Below are positions 1-9,215 of a stretch of DNA of 64,000 nucleotides, piece after piece (the first letter of the stretch is position 1; every line of letters starts with the position of its first letter). The notes beneath the pieces are model-generated. The model made no database searches, was not told where the DNA came from, and worked only from the letters and a program-made list of their open reading frames with translations. Location of the stretch: contig DIMG01000010.1 in the NCBI GenBank assembly GCA_002425415.1, forward strand, positions 153,446 through 217,445, given 5' to 3'. The stretch comes from Micavibrio sp. UBA5572 (GTDB lineage Bacteria; Pseudomonadota; Alphaproteobacteria; Micavibrionales; Micavibrionaceae). The position numbers and the translations under genes are program-made.

Positions 1-1070
1 ATCGAAGGTTCTTCAACATCAATTTTTTGAAACCGTCGCGCAAGGGCTCGGTCTTTTTCAAATTGATTGCGGTATTCTTTGTAAGTGGTTGACCCGATGC
101 AACGCAAAGATCCGTTTGCTAGAGCCGGTTTTAAAAGATTAGAGGCATCCATCGCCCCACCGCTGGTTGCTCCTGCGCCAACAATGGTGTGAATTTCATC
201 GATAAACAGCACCACGTTATCCATGGATTGTAATTCATTGAGGACGGCTTTCAGGCGCTCTTCAAAATCACCGCGATACCGCGTTCCTGCCAAAAGCGCA
301 CCCATATCAAGCGAAAAAATTGTGCAGCCTTCCAAAACTTCGGGGACGTCTCGATCAACAATCTTTTTTGCCAAACCTTCGGCAATGGCTGTTTTTCCAA
401 CGCCCGGATCGCCGACATACAGAGGGTTGTTTTTTGAACGGCGGCATAAAATCTGGATGGTACGATCAACTTCTTTTTCCCGCCCGATAAGAATATCAAT
501 TTTTCCTTTTTTGGCCTTTTCATTCAGGTTAATACAATAGGCATCCAAGGCTTCTTTGCCTGTACGAACCGGAGGTTCTTCCGCTGGATTTTCTTCTGCT
601 CCACGCGGCAAGCGACGAGGCTCATCTTCTGTGCCTTGCACTTTGGCAATCCCGTGGGAAATATAATTGACCGCATCAAAACGGGTCATGTCATGTTGTT
701 GCAAGAAATATACGGCGTGGCTCTCACGTTCCGAAAACAATGCAACCAGAACATTTGCGCCCGTGACTTCTTCCCGCCCGGACGATTGAACATGAATTGC
801 TGCTCTTTGCAGCACACGCTGGAAAGCGGTTGTGGGCTTGGATTCAGATACATGCGGATTGACCAGATAAATCAGATCGGTATCCAGATAAGTTTCTATT
901 TGCTCGCGCATTTCACCAACATCAATCCCGCATGCCCGCAAAACGGCCAACGAGTCATGATCGACGGTCAAAGCCAGAAGCAAATGCTCAAGCGTGGCAT
1001 ATTCATGCTGACGATCGCTAGCTGCAGCCAATGCTTTATGAAGGGTTTGCTCAAGATTGCGCGATAACAT
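1..1070 (-). CDS. clpA: ATP-dependent Clp protease ATP-binding subunit ClpA (N-terminal part)
   Basis: This is the 5' part (about 356 codons) of a gene that runs off the left edge of the window. The translation starts MLSRNLEQTLHKALA at 1070. It holds the double Clp N-domain (about residues 1-145), an acidic linker, and the first AAA+ module with Walker A GDPGVGKT and Walker B VVLFIDE. ClpA unfolds substrates and feeds them to the ClpP peptidase in the cytoplasm. The gene lies 83 bp downstream of clpS, its adaptor, on the same strand; this pairing is usual in proteobacteria. The second AAA+ module and the ClpP-docking loop are outside the window. Family assignment is secure, and ClpB is excluded by the neighbouring clpS and the missing long coiled-coil insertion. 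Confidence 0.96.
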   Translation of the reverse strand, partial: MLSRNLEQTLHKALAAASDRQHEYATLEHLLLALTVDHDSLAVLRACGIDVGEMREQIETYLDTDLIYLVNPHVSESKPTTAFQRVLQRAAIHVQSSGREEVTGANVLVALFSERESHAVYFLQQHDMTRFDAVNYISHGIAKVQGTEDEPRRLPRGAEENPAEEPPVRTGKEALDAYCINLNEKAKKGKIDILIGREKEVDRTIQILCRRSKNNPLYVGDPGVGKTAIAEGLAKKIVDRDVPEVLEGCTIFSLDMGALLAGTRYRGDFEERLKAVLNELQSMDNVVLFIDEIHTIVGAGATSGGAMDASNLLKPALANGSLRCIGSTTYKEYRNQFEKDRALARRFQKIDVEEPS

Positions 1071-1153
1071 CGATAAATTCCAGTAGTTCTAAAGATTACG
1101 ACCACTATATTAGCCCATGTTAGATTTGGCAAAAGTTAAGATTTGAAAAAATA

Positions 1154-1519
1154 TTATTCTTTTTCCATAGTGCATTGAAGGGGCTGCTCATTGGCTCTTG
1201 CAAAATCCATTACCTGATTGACCTTGGTTTCGGCAACTTCGTAGGTAAAAATCCCGCACAAGCCAACGCCGCGCCTGTGAACATGCAGCATAACATCTGT
1301 GGCTTCTTCGCGAGTCTTGCTGAAAAAACGCTCCAAAACATGAACGACAAATTCCATAGGGGTATAATCGTCATTTAACAGCAAAACCTTATACATAGCG
1401 GGTTTTTTAGTTTTAGGGCGGGTTTTTAATGCCAGACCTGTTTCCCGTTCTTCACCGCGCCCTTCGTCATCCGAAGGCCGATCCTCACCATATTTGTTCG
1501 GGTCATCTGGACTGGTCAT
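1154..1519 (-). CDS. clpS: ATP-dependent Clp protease adaptor ClpS
   Basis: The 121-residue protein has a charged, disordered N-terminal tail (about residues 1-38) followed by the ClpS fold. The substrate-recognition motif LLLNDDYTPMEFVV and the later HRRGVGLCGIFTYEVAETKV are visible. ClpS binds the ClpA N-domain and delivers N-degron substrates (proteins with bulky hydrophobic N-terminal residues). The Asp-Asp-Tyr-Thr-Pro-Met-Glu-Phe pocket residues are intact, so N-end-rule recognition is expected. It sits directly upstream of clpA on the same strand, which supports co-transcription. Confidence 0.95.
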   Translation of the reverse strand: MTSPDDPNKYGEDRPSDDEGRGEERETGLALKTRPKTKKPAMYKVLLLNDDYTPMEFVVHVLERFFSKTREEATDVMLHVHRRGVGLCGIFTYEVAETKVNQVMDFARANEQPLQCTMEKE

Positions 1520-1556
1520 ATCAGGGATGTTTTAGCACCTCATTACCAAAGATTAA

Positions 1557-1580
1557 AGCCCCCGTTTTTGAACGAGGGCT
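1557..1580 (-). terminator. Rho-independent-like terminator of the phasin gene
   Basis: Read on the minus strand, an 8-bp stem (AGCCCTCG paired with CGGGGGCT, one G-U pair) follows the phasin stop codon and is followed by a short T-rich run (TTAATCTTT). It would separate the phasin transcript from clpS-clpA. The T tract is imperfect. Confidence 0.55.
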
Positions 1581-1609
1581 CTAAAAATCAGATTCTTGAA
1601 ATTATGGCC

Positions 1610-2188
1610 TTAAGCAGACATTTTGCCCATGGCTTTGGTCATTTGCTCATTCAAAGGCTCACAGGCCTCGGTACAAACTTTAATCGTCATTTCAGAGATT
1701 TTGGATGCCGCCGACATGGCTTCATCCATACTGGCTTGAGCCATTTTATTTTGTGCTTCAGCTGCTTCGTTAAGGGTGCGGCAAGCCATCAAGGTTTTTA
1801 ATGCTGCAGAATTGCGTTCGGCTGAATCTTGTGCCAATTCCATGCAAGCTTTGATGATGGCTTCACTGCCTTTCATCATGCTTGTTCCAAAGCGGACATA
1901 GCTTTCCATGCTACTCCGCATTGCGCTGGATGCGTCACCAGACATCTTTTCGTATTGGTCTTTATAATTGCTCATCGTAGTCTCCATAGCGTTATAATAT
2001 GTTTTCAGTTCAGGGGCTGTTTGACCGATGGCGCGAAAGGCTTCTGCCGCAACCGGAGCAAACGGAATTACTGTAGATTTTGCGGGCTTGACCGCTTTAG
2101 GTGCAGTCGCTGATTTTGTTGCGGCAGCCGCAGGTTTGTCCGCTTTCTTTTTGGGGGGTTTATTCGTCATTATGTTCTCCGTTCCCAT
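1610..2188 (-). CDS. Phasin family protein (polyhydroxyalkanoate granule-associated)
   Basis: The 192-residue protein has a Lys/Ala/Pro-rich N-terminal tail (about residues 8-45), as in histone-like phasins. It is followed by a mostly helical region rich in Ala, Met, Glu and Lys (about residues 47-190) that matches the phasin_2 style. Phasins coat polyhydroxyalkanoate granules and can bind DNA through the basic tail. No PHA synthase lies nearby, so the granule link is family-based inference. The start at 2188 is supported by the sequence GGAGAA a few bases upstream. A monocistronic unit is suggested by the terminator at 1557-1580. Confidence 0.8.
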   Translation of the reverse strand: MGTENIMTNKPPKKKADKPAAAATKSATAPKAVKPAKSTVIPFAPVAAEAFRAIGQTAPELKTYYNAMETTMSNYKDQYEKMSGDASSAMRSSMESYVRFGTSMMKGSEAIIKACMELAQDSAERNSAALKTLMACRTLNEAAEAQNKMAQASMDEAMSAASKISEMTIKVCTEACEPLNEQMTKAMGKMSA

Positions 2189-2529
2189 GGTAAAAAAATT
2201 TAGGATTAGCCCGAAAAATCCAGACTTTAAATATCCTTTTTATATCTTTAAGGCCGCAACCCCATCTCCGCCCCAGAGCATTGCTTTAAGGCAAGCTATC
2301 ATGGTTTTTGCGCTGCGATAAATTATTTAATAAAAACTATAGGTGTGTCAAGTGTCTTTTTGCATTGCACCATTTTATTCTGGGTCATATAGAGTTTCAT
2401 TATCCATAAAATTGTGCGGTGCAGGATCTTCTGTATATTAGAGTGTTTTTAGAGACCCCATAGACAGGCCGTCAGAACTTCTTTAGACTCTTCGTCTCAT
2501 GTTTCTCTTCTGCGTCTTTTTTACCAAAT
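2189..2529. other. Divergent intergenic region between phasin and carboxypeptidase genes
   Basis: These 341 bp separate two divergently transcribed genes and must hold both promoters. No open reading frame with coding character, no strong hairpin and no clear consensus promoter stood out. The stretch is A+T-rich around 2310-2350. Confidence 0.5.
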
Positions 2530-3936
2530 ATGAATATGCTGCTCACGTTCAATACCTCTTTTTTTTCCAGAATTTCCGGTCGGGGCGCAAAGCGTTTCCC
2601 GATAGTGCTGTTGTATACCATTTTTCTTGTTGCTCTGATTCTGGCGATTGGAGGAAGCCATGCAGAAGCGGCTGCCAAAAAGAAAAACTCCTCTAACCCT
2701 TCTCCAAATTTAAAATATGCGTCGATTGTTATTGATGCTGACACCGGCATGGTTTTATCGCAAGACAACGCAGATCGCAGCCTTCACCCTGCATCCTTAA
2801 CCAAGATCATGACCATGGTTTTGGTTTTTGACGCTCTTGAAAGCCAGAAAATTTCTCAAAATTCGCGCCTCGTTGCTTCCAGTTTTAGTACCAGCATGCC
2901 TCCAAGCAAATTGGGGCTAAAGCCCAGAGAAACAATCCGAGTTTACGATGCGTTGCGGGTTCTGGCAACAAAATCAGCCAATGACGTTGCCGTTATTGTG
3001 GCAGAAAATCTTGGTGGGTCAGAGGCCAGATTTTCTCAAATGATGAATTTAAAGGCACGAGATATTGGCATGACCGGAACGCGATTTGTCAATGCGTCAG
3101 GGCTTCACGATTACCGACAGGTTTCAACGGCAAGGGATATGGCCAAGCTTGCCAAGTATTTAATTGATACTTATCCGAAATATTATCCAATCTTCGGGAT
3201 TAAACATTATAAATATGAGGGAAAGGTTCTTCATAACCACAATAGGCTGATGAATACTTATCAGGGTATGGATGGCATCAAGACGGGATATGTTGCGGCT
3301 TCAGGGTTTAACCTTGTCGCCTCTGCCAAGCGTGGAAATACACGTTTGGTCGGTGTTGTTTTTGGAGGAAGAACTACGGCCAGCCGCAATGCGCATATGG
3401 CCGATCTTCTGGATCGTGGATTCAAACGCATTGCAGAAATTCGTACTGCAGGATATGCGGGAACAAATAAATTAGCACATGTTACGCCTCTATCCAGCCC
3501 TGATCCACAACCGCTTCCTCCAAAGAAACCTTTGCTCTATGCTGCGCGGCCATTGAAAACTCAAGAGATTCAAAACAAGAGTCCCCAGATTGCTTCATCG
3601 ATGAAAACCCTGCAAGTTAGTCCACTGCCAAACGCCGAGTCCGTTCCTGCACCGATCGACAATCGCGTTGAAGATTCTTCTACAAGCTGGCAAATCCAGA
3701 TCGGGGCTTTCGGAGATCGTGCCGCAACAAATAAAGCCCTTTATGATGCTATGATGAAACTTCCTAAACATCTAAATAAGGGAAAAACCCTTGTTGTTCC
3801 GCTGCGGACAGAAGATGCCCAATGGGTCTTTCGTGCCAGATTGTCCGGTTATACGCGAAGCGAAGCCATCGAGGCTTGCAACCATATTAAAACGGCCGCA
3901 AAAGATTGCCTTCCCATTGCTCCTCAAACACATTAA
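2530..3936 (+). CDS. D-alanyl-D-alanine carboxypeptidase (PBP5/DacF type) with C-terminal SPOR domain
   Basis: The 468-residue protein has a hydrophobic signal segment (about residues 24-46, ending near HAEAAA) and a peptidase S11 domain. The three penicillin-binding motifs are present: SLTK (nucleophile Ser), SAN, and the KTG box in IKTGYV. A Pro-rich linker leads to a C-terminal SPOR domain (about residues 385-465, starting WQIQIGAFGD) that binds denuded peptidoglycan at the septum. The enzyme trims the terminal D-Ala of pentapeptide stems in the periplasm. This S11-plus-SPOR arrangement is common in Alphaproteobacteria. ATG codons at 2530 and 2536 are both possible starts. Confidence 0.93.
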   Translation: MNMLLTFNTSFFSRISGRGAKRFPIVLLYTIFLVALILAIGGSHAEAAAKKKNSSNPSPNLKYASIVIDADTGMVLSQDNADRSLHPASLTKIMTMVLVFDALESQKISQNSRLVASSFSTSMPPSKLGLKPRETIRVYDALRVLATKSANDVAVIVAENLGGSEARFSQMMNLKARDIGMTGTRFVNASGLHDYRQVSTARDMAKLAKYLIDTYPKYYPIFGIKHYKYEGKVLHNHNRLMNTYQGMDGIKTGYVAASGFNLVASAKRGNTRLVGVVFGGRTTASRNAHMADLLDRGFKRIAEIRTAGYAGTNKLAHVTPLSSPDPQPLPPKKPLLYAARPLKTQEIQNKSPQIASSMKTLQVSPLPNAESVPAPIDNRVEDSSTSWQIQIGAFGDRAATNKALYDAMMKLPKHLNKGKTLVVPLRTEDAQWVFRARLSGYTRSEAIEACNHIKTAAKDCLPIAPQTH

Positions 3937-3977
3937 ACTGGAAACTAAGCTGGAAACTGGTTTTTGAAGGGTGCAGC

Positions 3978-4667
3978 ATGACACTGAATTTACGAGATGA
4001 ATCCGGAAATATTATTGTTTATGTTCTGATTGGAATTGTTCTGGTCGGGCTTTTGACAGCTGCCATTCGTAATGTCGGTGGGGGCAAAGACAATATCGAT
4101 ACCGAAGATTTGATCCTAAAATCCGGACAAATCCAACGCTATGCCGCCGAACTGGCACGGGGAGTTTCTATTCTGCTTGAAAAACATGTTTCAGAAGCGG
4201 ATATCCGTTTTGCCCATCCTGATGCTGCTGCGAATTATGGCCTGATTACCAATAATCCCGAAAATCAGGTTTTTGATGTGGATGGGGGGCGTGCCAGCTA
4301 TCTCCTTGCGCCTGATGGCGTTAATGATGGAAGTGCGTGGGAGTTTTTCGGCACATCGGCTATTCCTCAGGTCGGATCGGATAAAGCCGATCTGATTGCC
4401 GTTTTGCCAAATGTTACTCTGGAATTTTGTAATACCATAAATTTACAATTGGGGTTTGATGCCGGTACGATGCCTGTGGATGATGGTGTTGGCTCTCCTT
4501 CTTGCATTATGGGGGGCGCAACAGACCGGTTCACCGGAAGCTTTGACGATTCATCGCCGAACCCATTAGACGATAGCAGTTTTTCAAAATTACCAGCTTA
4601 TCAAGCCTGTGTGCAGTGTGCGTCTGATAGTTCATACAATTATTACTATGTGTTGATGGCACGATAA
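3978..4667 (+). CDS. Hypothetical protein with N-terminal membrane anchor, pilin-like
   Basis: The 229-residue protein begins MTLNLRDESGN, followed by one hydrophobic helix (about residues 12-28, IIVYVLIGIVLVGLLTA), and is otherwise soluble and Asp/Ser/Gly-rich. A short N-terminus followed directly by a hydrophobic helix resembles type IV pilin-like or pseudopilin proteins, but no classical prepilin cleavage motif is evident. Four Cys residues lie in the C-terminal half, including a CVQCAS pair. The start at 3978 was chosen because GAAGG precedes it and the upstream in-frame extension lacks coding character. It lies between the carboxypeptidase and fmt on the same strand. Function unknown. 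Confidence 0.65.
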   Translation: MTLNLRDESGNIIVYVLIGIVLVGLLTAAIRNVGGGKDNIDTEDLILKSGQIQRYAAELARGVSILLEKHVSEADIRFAHPDAAANYGLITNNPENQVFDVDGGRASYLLAPDGVNDGSAWEFFGTSAIPQVGSDKADLIAVLPNVTLEFCNTINLQLGFDAGTMPVDDGVGSPSCIMGGATDRFTGSFDDSSPNPLDDSSFSKLPAYQACVQCASDSSYNYYYVLMAR

Positions 4668-4682
4668 GTTATATAAAAAATT

Positions 4683-5648
4683 ATGACTGAAAAGACGCTG
4701 AAAATTGTATTTATGGGGACACCGGATTTTTCTGTCCCTGCTCTTGAAAACCTGATTGCCAATCCGCGTCTGGATGTCATTGCCGTTTATACTCAGCCTC
4801 CCCGTCCCGCTGGACGGGGTCAGCAATTAAAACTTTCACCTGTTCATATCATAGCAGACCAGCATAACATTCCGGTCTATACACCCAAAAATCTGAAAAA
4901 AAGTTCATCCGATGTTCAAGATTTTATAAACCTTCATGCCGATGTTGCCATTGTGGCTGCTTATGGGCTTATTCTTCCCAAAGCTGTTCTGGATGCACCG
5001 CGTTTTGGTTGCCTGAATATCCATGCCTCCTTATTGCCGCGCTGGCGCGGGGCGGCTCCTATTCAACGGGCAATCGAAGCAGGAGATACCCAGTCAGGCA
5101 TTACCATCATGCAAATGGATGTCGGACTGGATACGGGAGCGATGATTTTGAAAAAAACTATGCCCATTCATACCAAAACAACGGGGCAATCTTTACATGA
5201 CGCTTTGGCTGCGTTGGGATCTGCGATGATTGAGGATGTATTGGAAATGATTCTTGACCACAAGCCTTTGAACATCGAGATTCAAGATGACACTCTTTCA
5301 AATTATGCCCCGATGCTTAGTAAAGAAGACGGGTATATTGACTGGACAATTCCGGCAGAAGAGATTGACCGAAAAGTTCGAGCTTTTACGCCATGGCCCG
5401 GATGCTGGACACTTGATCAGGATGGTAAGCGTTATAAAATTTTGGAAGGGGACGTTTCGCCCATATCTTCTGGTTCTTCTGACACCTCTACCGCTTGTGG
5501 AAGATTGATTTCCAACGATGGTGACATTGTTTGTGGAAAAAGTTCTGTTTACCGGATTTCATCTATCCAGCCCGAAAGTTCAAAGCGCATGACTTTTGCT
5601 GATGCCGTCAATGGCGGGTGGTTCAAAATAGGGCAGCGTTTTTCATGA
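4683..5648 (+). CDS. fmt: Methionyl-tRNA formyltransferase
   Basis: The 321-residue protein matches the family length. It has the N-terminal motif FMGTPDFSVPALENL, and the catalytic region HASLLPRWRGAAPIQRAI carries the SLLPxxRG signature. The C-terminal OB-like domain follows from about residue 205. It formylates the initiator Met-tRNA using 10-formyl-tetrahydrofolate. The stop codon overlaps the start of truA in ATGA, indicating translational coupling. The usual partner def (peptide deformylase) is not adjacent. Confidence 0.97.
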   Translation: MTEKTLKIVFMGTPDFSVPALENLIANPRLDVIAVYTQPPRPAGRGQQLKLSPVHIIADQHNIPVYTPKNLKKSSSDVQDFINLHADVAIVAAYGLILPKAVLDAPRFGCLNIHASLLPRWRGAAPIQRAIEAGDTQSGITIMQMDVGLDTGAMILKKTMPIHTKTTGQSLHDALAALGSAMIEDVLEMILDHKPLNIEIQDDTLSNYAPMLSKEDGYIDWTIPAEEIDRKVRAFTPWPGCWTLDQDGKRYKILEGDVSPISSGSSDTSTACGRLISNDGDIVCGKSSVYRISSIQPESSKRMTFADAVNGGWFKIGQRFS

Positions 5649-6442
5649 GTCTTCAACGTTGGAAATTGACCATTGAATATCAAGGGACTGATTATTCCGG
5701 ATGGCAGTGCCAAATAGAAGGTATTCCGTCTGTACAGCAATCTATCGAAAAGGCCATTACAGATTTTTGCCAACAAAATTGTAGATTACATGTTGCCGGA
5801 CGCACCGATGCGGGTGTTCATGCCAGCGGGCAAGTAGCCCATTTTGATCTGGATTACGGCGAGCGGGAAATTACAGGTTTTCAGTTGTCCAAAGCTTTGA
5901 ATGCCCATCTTCGCTTTCAAAAAATTTCCATTCTGAATGCACAGCCTGTTTCTCAGGATTTTCATGCCCGTTACCATGCAAGTCATAAACTTTATACTTA
6001 CCGTCTGTTGAACCGCTTTGCGCCACCAACATATGATCATTCTCTGGTCTGGCATGTGCGGAACGATCTTGATCTTGATGCAATGAAAGCAGGGGCTCAA
6101 CGTCTTTTAGGGCATCATGATTTTTCAACGTTCCGTGCCATAAAATGTCAGGCCAAATCACCCATGCGCACACTTGATCGTTTGGATATTGATATCGTTC
6201 CCTTGTCTTGTGGTGGGCGGGAGATTCGCTTTTTAACCGAAGCGCGATCTTACCTTCATCATCAGGTGCGCAATATGGTTGGGACACTGGTTCTGGTTGG
6301 TCAGGGTAAATGGACACCGGATGATGTCTCGTGCGCCCTTAAAGCTTGTGACAGGACGCAAGGAGGCCCCACCGCTCCACCGGACGGATTATATCTTTCA
6401 CAAGTTTTCTATGCCGATCAAATTACCAAAGAGATTCTTTGA
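5645..6442 (+). CDS. truA: tRNA pseudouridine(38-40) synthase TruA
   Basis: The 265-residue protein starts MSLQRWKLTIEYQGTDYSGW. The catalytic Asp lies in AGRTDAGVHA, and the conserved HHDFSTFRA and SYLHHQVRNMVG segments follow. TruA modifies uridines 38-40 of the tRNA anticodon stem-loop. The ATG at 5645 was chosen over the upstream extension because it overlaps the fmt stop (ATGA). The 3' end overlaps the convergent dnaQ gene by 20 bp. Confidence 0.96.
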   Translation: MSLQRWKLTIEYQGTDYSGWQCQIEGIPSVQQSIEKAITDFCQQNCRLHVAGRTDAGVHASGQVAHFDLDYGEREITGFQLSKALNAHLRFQKISILNAQPVSQDFHARYHASHKLYTYRLLNRFAPPTYDHSLVWHVRNDLDLDAMKAGAQRLLGHHDFSTFRAIKCQAKSPMRTLDRLDIDIVPLSCGGREIRFLTEARSYLHHQVRNMVGTLVLVGQGKWTPDDVSCALKACDRTQGGPTAPPDGLYLSQVFYADQITKEIL

Positions 6443-7121
6443 GTTTACCAACCATTTGATTATGCGCTTCGAGCTCTTCTGCACTGGGAAAAAACTCTCT
6501 GGGCTCGCGGTACGTTCGACTTGTCCCTTTTTTGATGTGTAAGGATGGATCGTGTTGATTTTGATTATTCCGGATCTCTGTTTCTGCCGCCAATCCCAAT
6601 CCATGTTGACGACCTCCCAATAATTCCAGATAGACTTCAGCCAAAAGCTGGGCATCAAGCAAAGCTCCGTGAAGTTCGCGTGATGATAAATCAATGTTAA
6701 AACGGCGACATAAAGCATCCAGATTTGCAGGCGAGCCCGGGTATTTTTTACGAGCAATCAACAAAGTATCAACAGCTTCGGCCAGTTTAAGTGGTGGAAA
6801 GCCAAAGGGTTTTATTTCGGAATTAAGAAATTTGATGTCAAATTCAGCGTTGTGAATTACCAAGGTTGCGTCTTTTATAAAATCCAGAAACTCACCAACG
6901 ATCTCGGCAAAAACAGGTTTATCGGCCAGAAATTCATTCTTGATTCCATGTACCGCAATTGCGCCCGCATCAACTTCGCGTTCAGGATTAATGTATTGGT
7001 GATACGTTCTTCCTGTCGGCAAGTGATTGAACAGTTCAATACAGCCAATCTCGATAATCCGGTGACCATCGGCGGGATCGATCCCTGTTGTTTCCGTATC
7101 CAGAACAATTTCTCGGGTCAT
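6423..7121 (-). CDS. dnaQ: DNA polymerase III subunit epsilon (3'-5' proofreading exonuclease)
   Basis: The 232-residue protein has the DEDDh exonuclease motifs: DTETTG (ExoI, residues 8-13), HNAEFD (ExoII) and the ExoIII region HGALLDAQLLAEVYLEL with catalytic His and Asp. The C-terminal tail (about residues 180-232) is where the polymerase alpha subunit is bound. It removes misincorporated nucleotides at the replication fork. Its start overlaps the coaE stop by 4 bp (ATGA), as in the usual alphaproteobacterial coaE-dnaQ pair. Its 3' end overlaps truA. Confidence 0.96.
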   Translation of the reverse strand: MTREIVLDTETTGIDPADGHRIIEIGCIELFNHLPTGRTYHQYINPEREVDAGAIAVHGIKNEFLADKPVFAEIVGEFLDFIKDATLVIHNAEFDIKFLNSEIKPFGFPPLKLAEAVDTLLIARKKYPGSPANLDALCRRFNIDLSSRELHGALLDAQLLAEVYLELLGGRQHGLGLAAETEIRNNQNQHDPSLHIKKGTSRTYREPREFFPSAEELEAHNQMVGKLKESLW

Positions 7122-7732
7122 GCTTTTCTAACTTTCCTGATTTTTATTATTTGTGAGACTGCGGTTTTTAGCTGACGGTAGGTATCAGCCCTCCCCAATC
7201 CTGTTTTAATTATTATGTCTGCTCTTTGCAGTTTTTCTATCTGCGGCATTTGTTGGGATAAAATGGCGTAGAATTTATCTTCATTCATATCCGGTCGGCC
7301 AAGCACCCTTTGTCTTTGGATGAAATACGGAGCATCTACACAAAGAACCGCGTCACATTTTTTTTCTGCACCAGTTTCGAAGAGTAACGGGATGTCCAAA
7401 ACGGCTATCTTAGATCCCCTTGACTTTGCAGCTTTTAGAAATTCTTTCTGTTTCCACCACACCAGCGGGTGCACTATCGATTCCAGTTTTTGGCGTTGCC
7501 ATGGGTCATTAAAGATGATTTGACCAAGTTTTTTACGATCAATAATATGTTTTTTTTTATCCCAACATTCCGGAAATTCCAATGCAACCTGTTCAAAAGC
7601 GGCTCCATTCGGTGACAGGAATTCATGGGCAGACCTATCCGAATCAAAAACGGGAATGCCCATCTGTTGCAGCATTGCGGCGGCGACAGACTTCCCCATT
7701 CCAATTGATCCTGTCAGGCCAACAATTTTCAT
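7118..7732 (-). CDS. coaE: Dephospho-CoA kinase
   Basis: The 204-residue protein begins MKIVGLTGSIGMGKS, which contains the P-loop. It also has DIPLLFETGAEKKCD and the LID-region Arg/Gln-rich segment QRQRVLGRPDM. It performs the last step of coenzyme A synthesis, phosphorylating the 3'-OH of dephospho-CoA. It is coupled to dnaQ by a 4-bp overlap. In many Alphaproteobacteria it follows aroE and maf; here aroE is at 34.4 kb, so that cluster is split. Confidence 0.96.
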   Translation of the reverse strand: MKIVGLTGSIGMGKSVAAAMLQQMGIPVFDSDRSAHEFLSPNGAAFEQVALEFPECWDKKKHIIDRKKLGQIIFNDPWQRQKLESIVHPLVWWKQKEFLKAAKSRGSKIAVLDIPLLFETGAEKKCDAVLCVDAPYFIQRQRVLGRPDMNEDKFYAILSQQMPQIEKLQRADIIIKTGLGRADTYRQLKTAVSQIIKIRKVRKA

Positions 7733-7744
7733 GCCTGTTTTTCC

Positions 7745-8431
7745 CTATTTTGCAAATTGCTGCATAATTTTAAGCTGTTCAGGAGATATTTCAACATTCA
7801 ACTCACCCTCCTTTACCAAAATACGGACGGATTCAAAAGGTATGGAGACTGTTTCTCGTTCACCGTCCAGCATGACAACCAAAAACTCTACCTCGGTTGC
7901 CTTATCCGAGCTCAGGCTATCGATTATTTTTCCAATGATTGTCCCGTCTTTTAGTACGGCAGAGCTACCCAATAATTTTTCCAAAGATATCTGGTTTTCC
8001 TGATTCAGGGGCAGATTCTCAAAAATTTCAGAGTTGCTCTCAATTTGCTTTTTGTCCAGATCACAAAACATAACCTGTCCTTCCATACGGATATTATGGG
8101 CGACACGATCAAATCCAAGTTCCTCTACAAAATTCAGGCGATCCGGTCTGACTTTCACCCACTCAAATTCCCCGTTTTCCCCGTTGAGTATAATGTCTTG
8201 AATTTTCCCTAATGACTGATGATTCTTGTCCAGAAAGCGCCAGCCCAATATTTTTTCTCCCCTGCGCCATTTCGGATTCCGGTTCGCACCATTTGTTTGT
8301 GCGAATAACACCGCAGACGTAAAATTTTTCATATTCATTTTTGCATCCGAATCTACAGCACCATCTTCTGCGCTGGCAGACCTGCCAAACAGCAAAAGTA
8401 AACACAAGAATAATGGCAAATATGATTTCAT
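7745..8431 (-). CDS. Secreted PRC-barrel domain protein
   Basis: The 228-residue protein has a typical signal peptide (hydrophobic residues 4-16, cleavage probably after SASA near residue 21). Two PRC-barrel-like units follow: GWRFLDKNHQSLGKIQDIIL (about 64-83) and GSSAVLKDGTIIGKIIDSL (about 155-173). PRC-barrel proteins often bind RNA, photosynthetic partners or ribosome factors, but an exported double-barrel of this kind has no assigned job. It is 12 bp upstream of coaE on the same strand and divergent from chvI. Confidence 0.75.
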   Translation of the reverse strand: MKSYLPLFLCLLLLFGRSASAEDGAVDSDAKMNMKNFTSAVLFAQTNGANRNPKWRRGEKILGWRFLDKNHQSLGKIQDIILNGENGEFEWVKVRPDRLNFVEELGFDRVAHNIRMEGQVMFCDLDKKQIESNSEIFENLPLNQENQISLEKLLGSSAVLKDGTIIGKIIDSLSSDKATEVEFLVVMLDGERETVSIPFESVRILVKEGELNVEISPEQLKIMQQFAK

Positions 8432-8507
8432 TCTCTCTGTTGTCCCATTTTTTCAATTTTTAATAAAGAGTGGTTTTCTCTTTCGCCATAACTGCTACAC
8501 TATAAAA

Positions 8508-9215
8508 ATGAGTCAAAAAATTGTTCTTGTCGATGATGATCGTAATATAGTCACTTCAGTTCGGATTCTTCTGGAATCGGAAGGCTTTGATGTCAGCGCC
8601 TTTCATGACGGAGAGGAAGGGCTTGAGGGGATTATCAAAACCAATCCTGATTTGTGCGTTCTGGACGTTAAAATGCCCCGTATGGATGGCTTGGAATTGG
8701 TCACAAAATTACGCGAAGTTTCACAAGTTCCTGTTATTTTTCTGACATCCAAGGATGACGAAATCGATCAGATTCTCGGATTTCGGCTAGGGGCGGATGA
8801 TTATATTACCAAGCCATTTTCCCAGCGCTTGTTAATTGAGCGAATTCGCAGTGTTTTACGACGGTATGCGCCACGAACTACCCAAAGCAATAAAACTGAA
8901 AATTCAAGTCAACTTATTGTGCGCGGGAGTCTCGAGCTGGATGATGATCGCCATTTGTGCAAATGGAAAAACACACCCATCACTCTGACTGTCACAGAAT
9001 ATCTTTTGGTTAAAATCCTTGCTATTTCTCCTGGGCATGTCCGGACGCGTGACCAACTTATTTCTGCCGCTTATGGTGAAAGCGTTTATGTTGATGACAG
9101 GACGATTGATACCCATATCAAACGGATTCGTCGTAAATTTCGTGAAATCGACAATGAATTTGATTGTATAGAAACTCTTTATGGCGTTGGCTATCGGTAC
9201 AAGGAAAATGAGTGA
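8508..9215 (+). CDS. chvI: Two-component response regulator ChvI (OmpR/PhoB family)
   Basis: The 235-residue protein starts MSQKIVLVDDDRNIVTSV. The receiver domain has acidic residues DDD, phospho-acceptor Asp in CVLDVKMPRMDG, a T/S in FLTSKDD and the conserved Lys in DDYITKPFS. A winged-helix output domain follows (about 130-233), ending in the LYGVGYRYKE signature. ChvI with ChvG controls envelope stress, acid and surface polysaccharide responses in Alphaproteobacteria. The ATG at 8508 was chosen because the response-regulator fold begins there; the upstream 94 codons are antisense to the PRC-barrel gene. It overlaps chvG by 8 bp. Confidence 0.93.
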   Translation: MSQKIVLVDDDRNIVTSVRILLESEGFDVSAFHDGEEGLEGIIKTNPDLCVLDVKMPRMDGLELVTKLREVSQVPVIFLTSKDDEIDQILGFRLGADDYITKPFSQRLLIERIRSVLRRYAPRTTQSNKTENSSQLIVRGSLELDDDRHLCKWKNTPITLTVTEYLLVKILAISPGHVRTRDQLISAAYGESVYVDDRTIDTHIKRIRRKFREIDNEFDCIETLYGVGYRYKENE

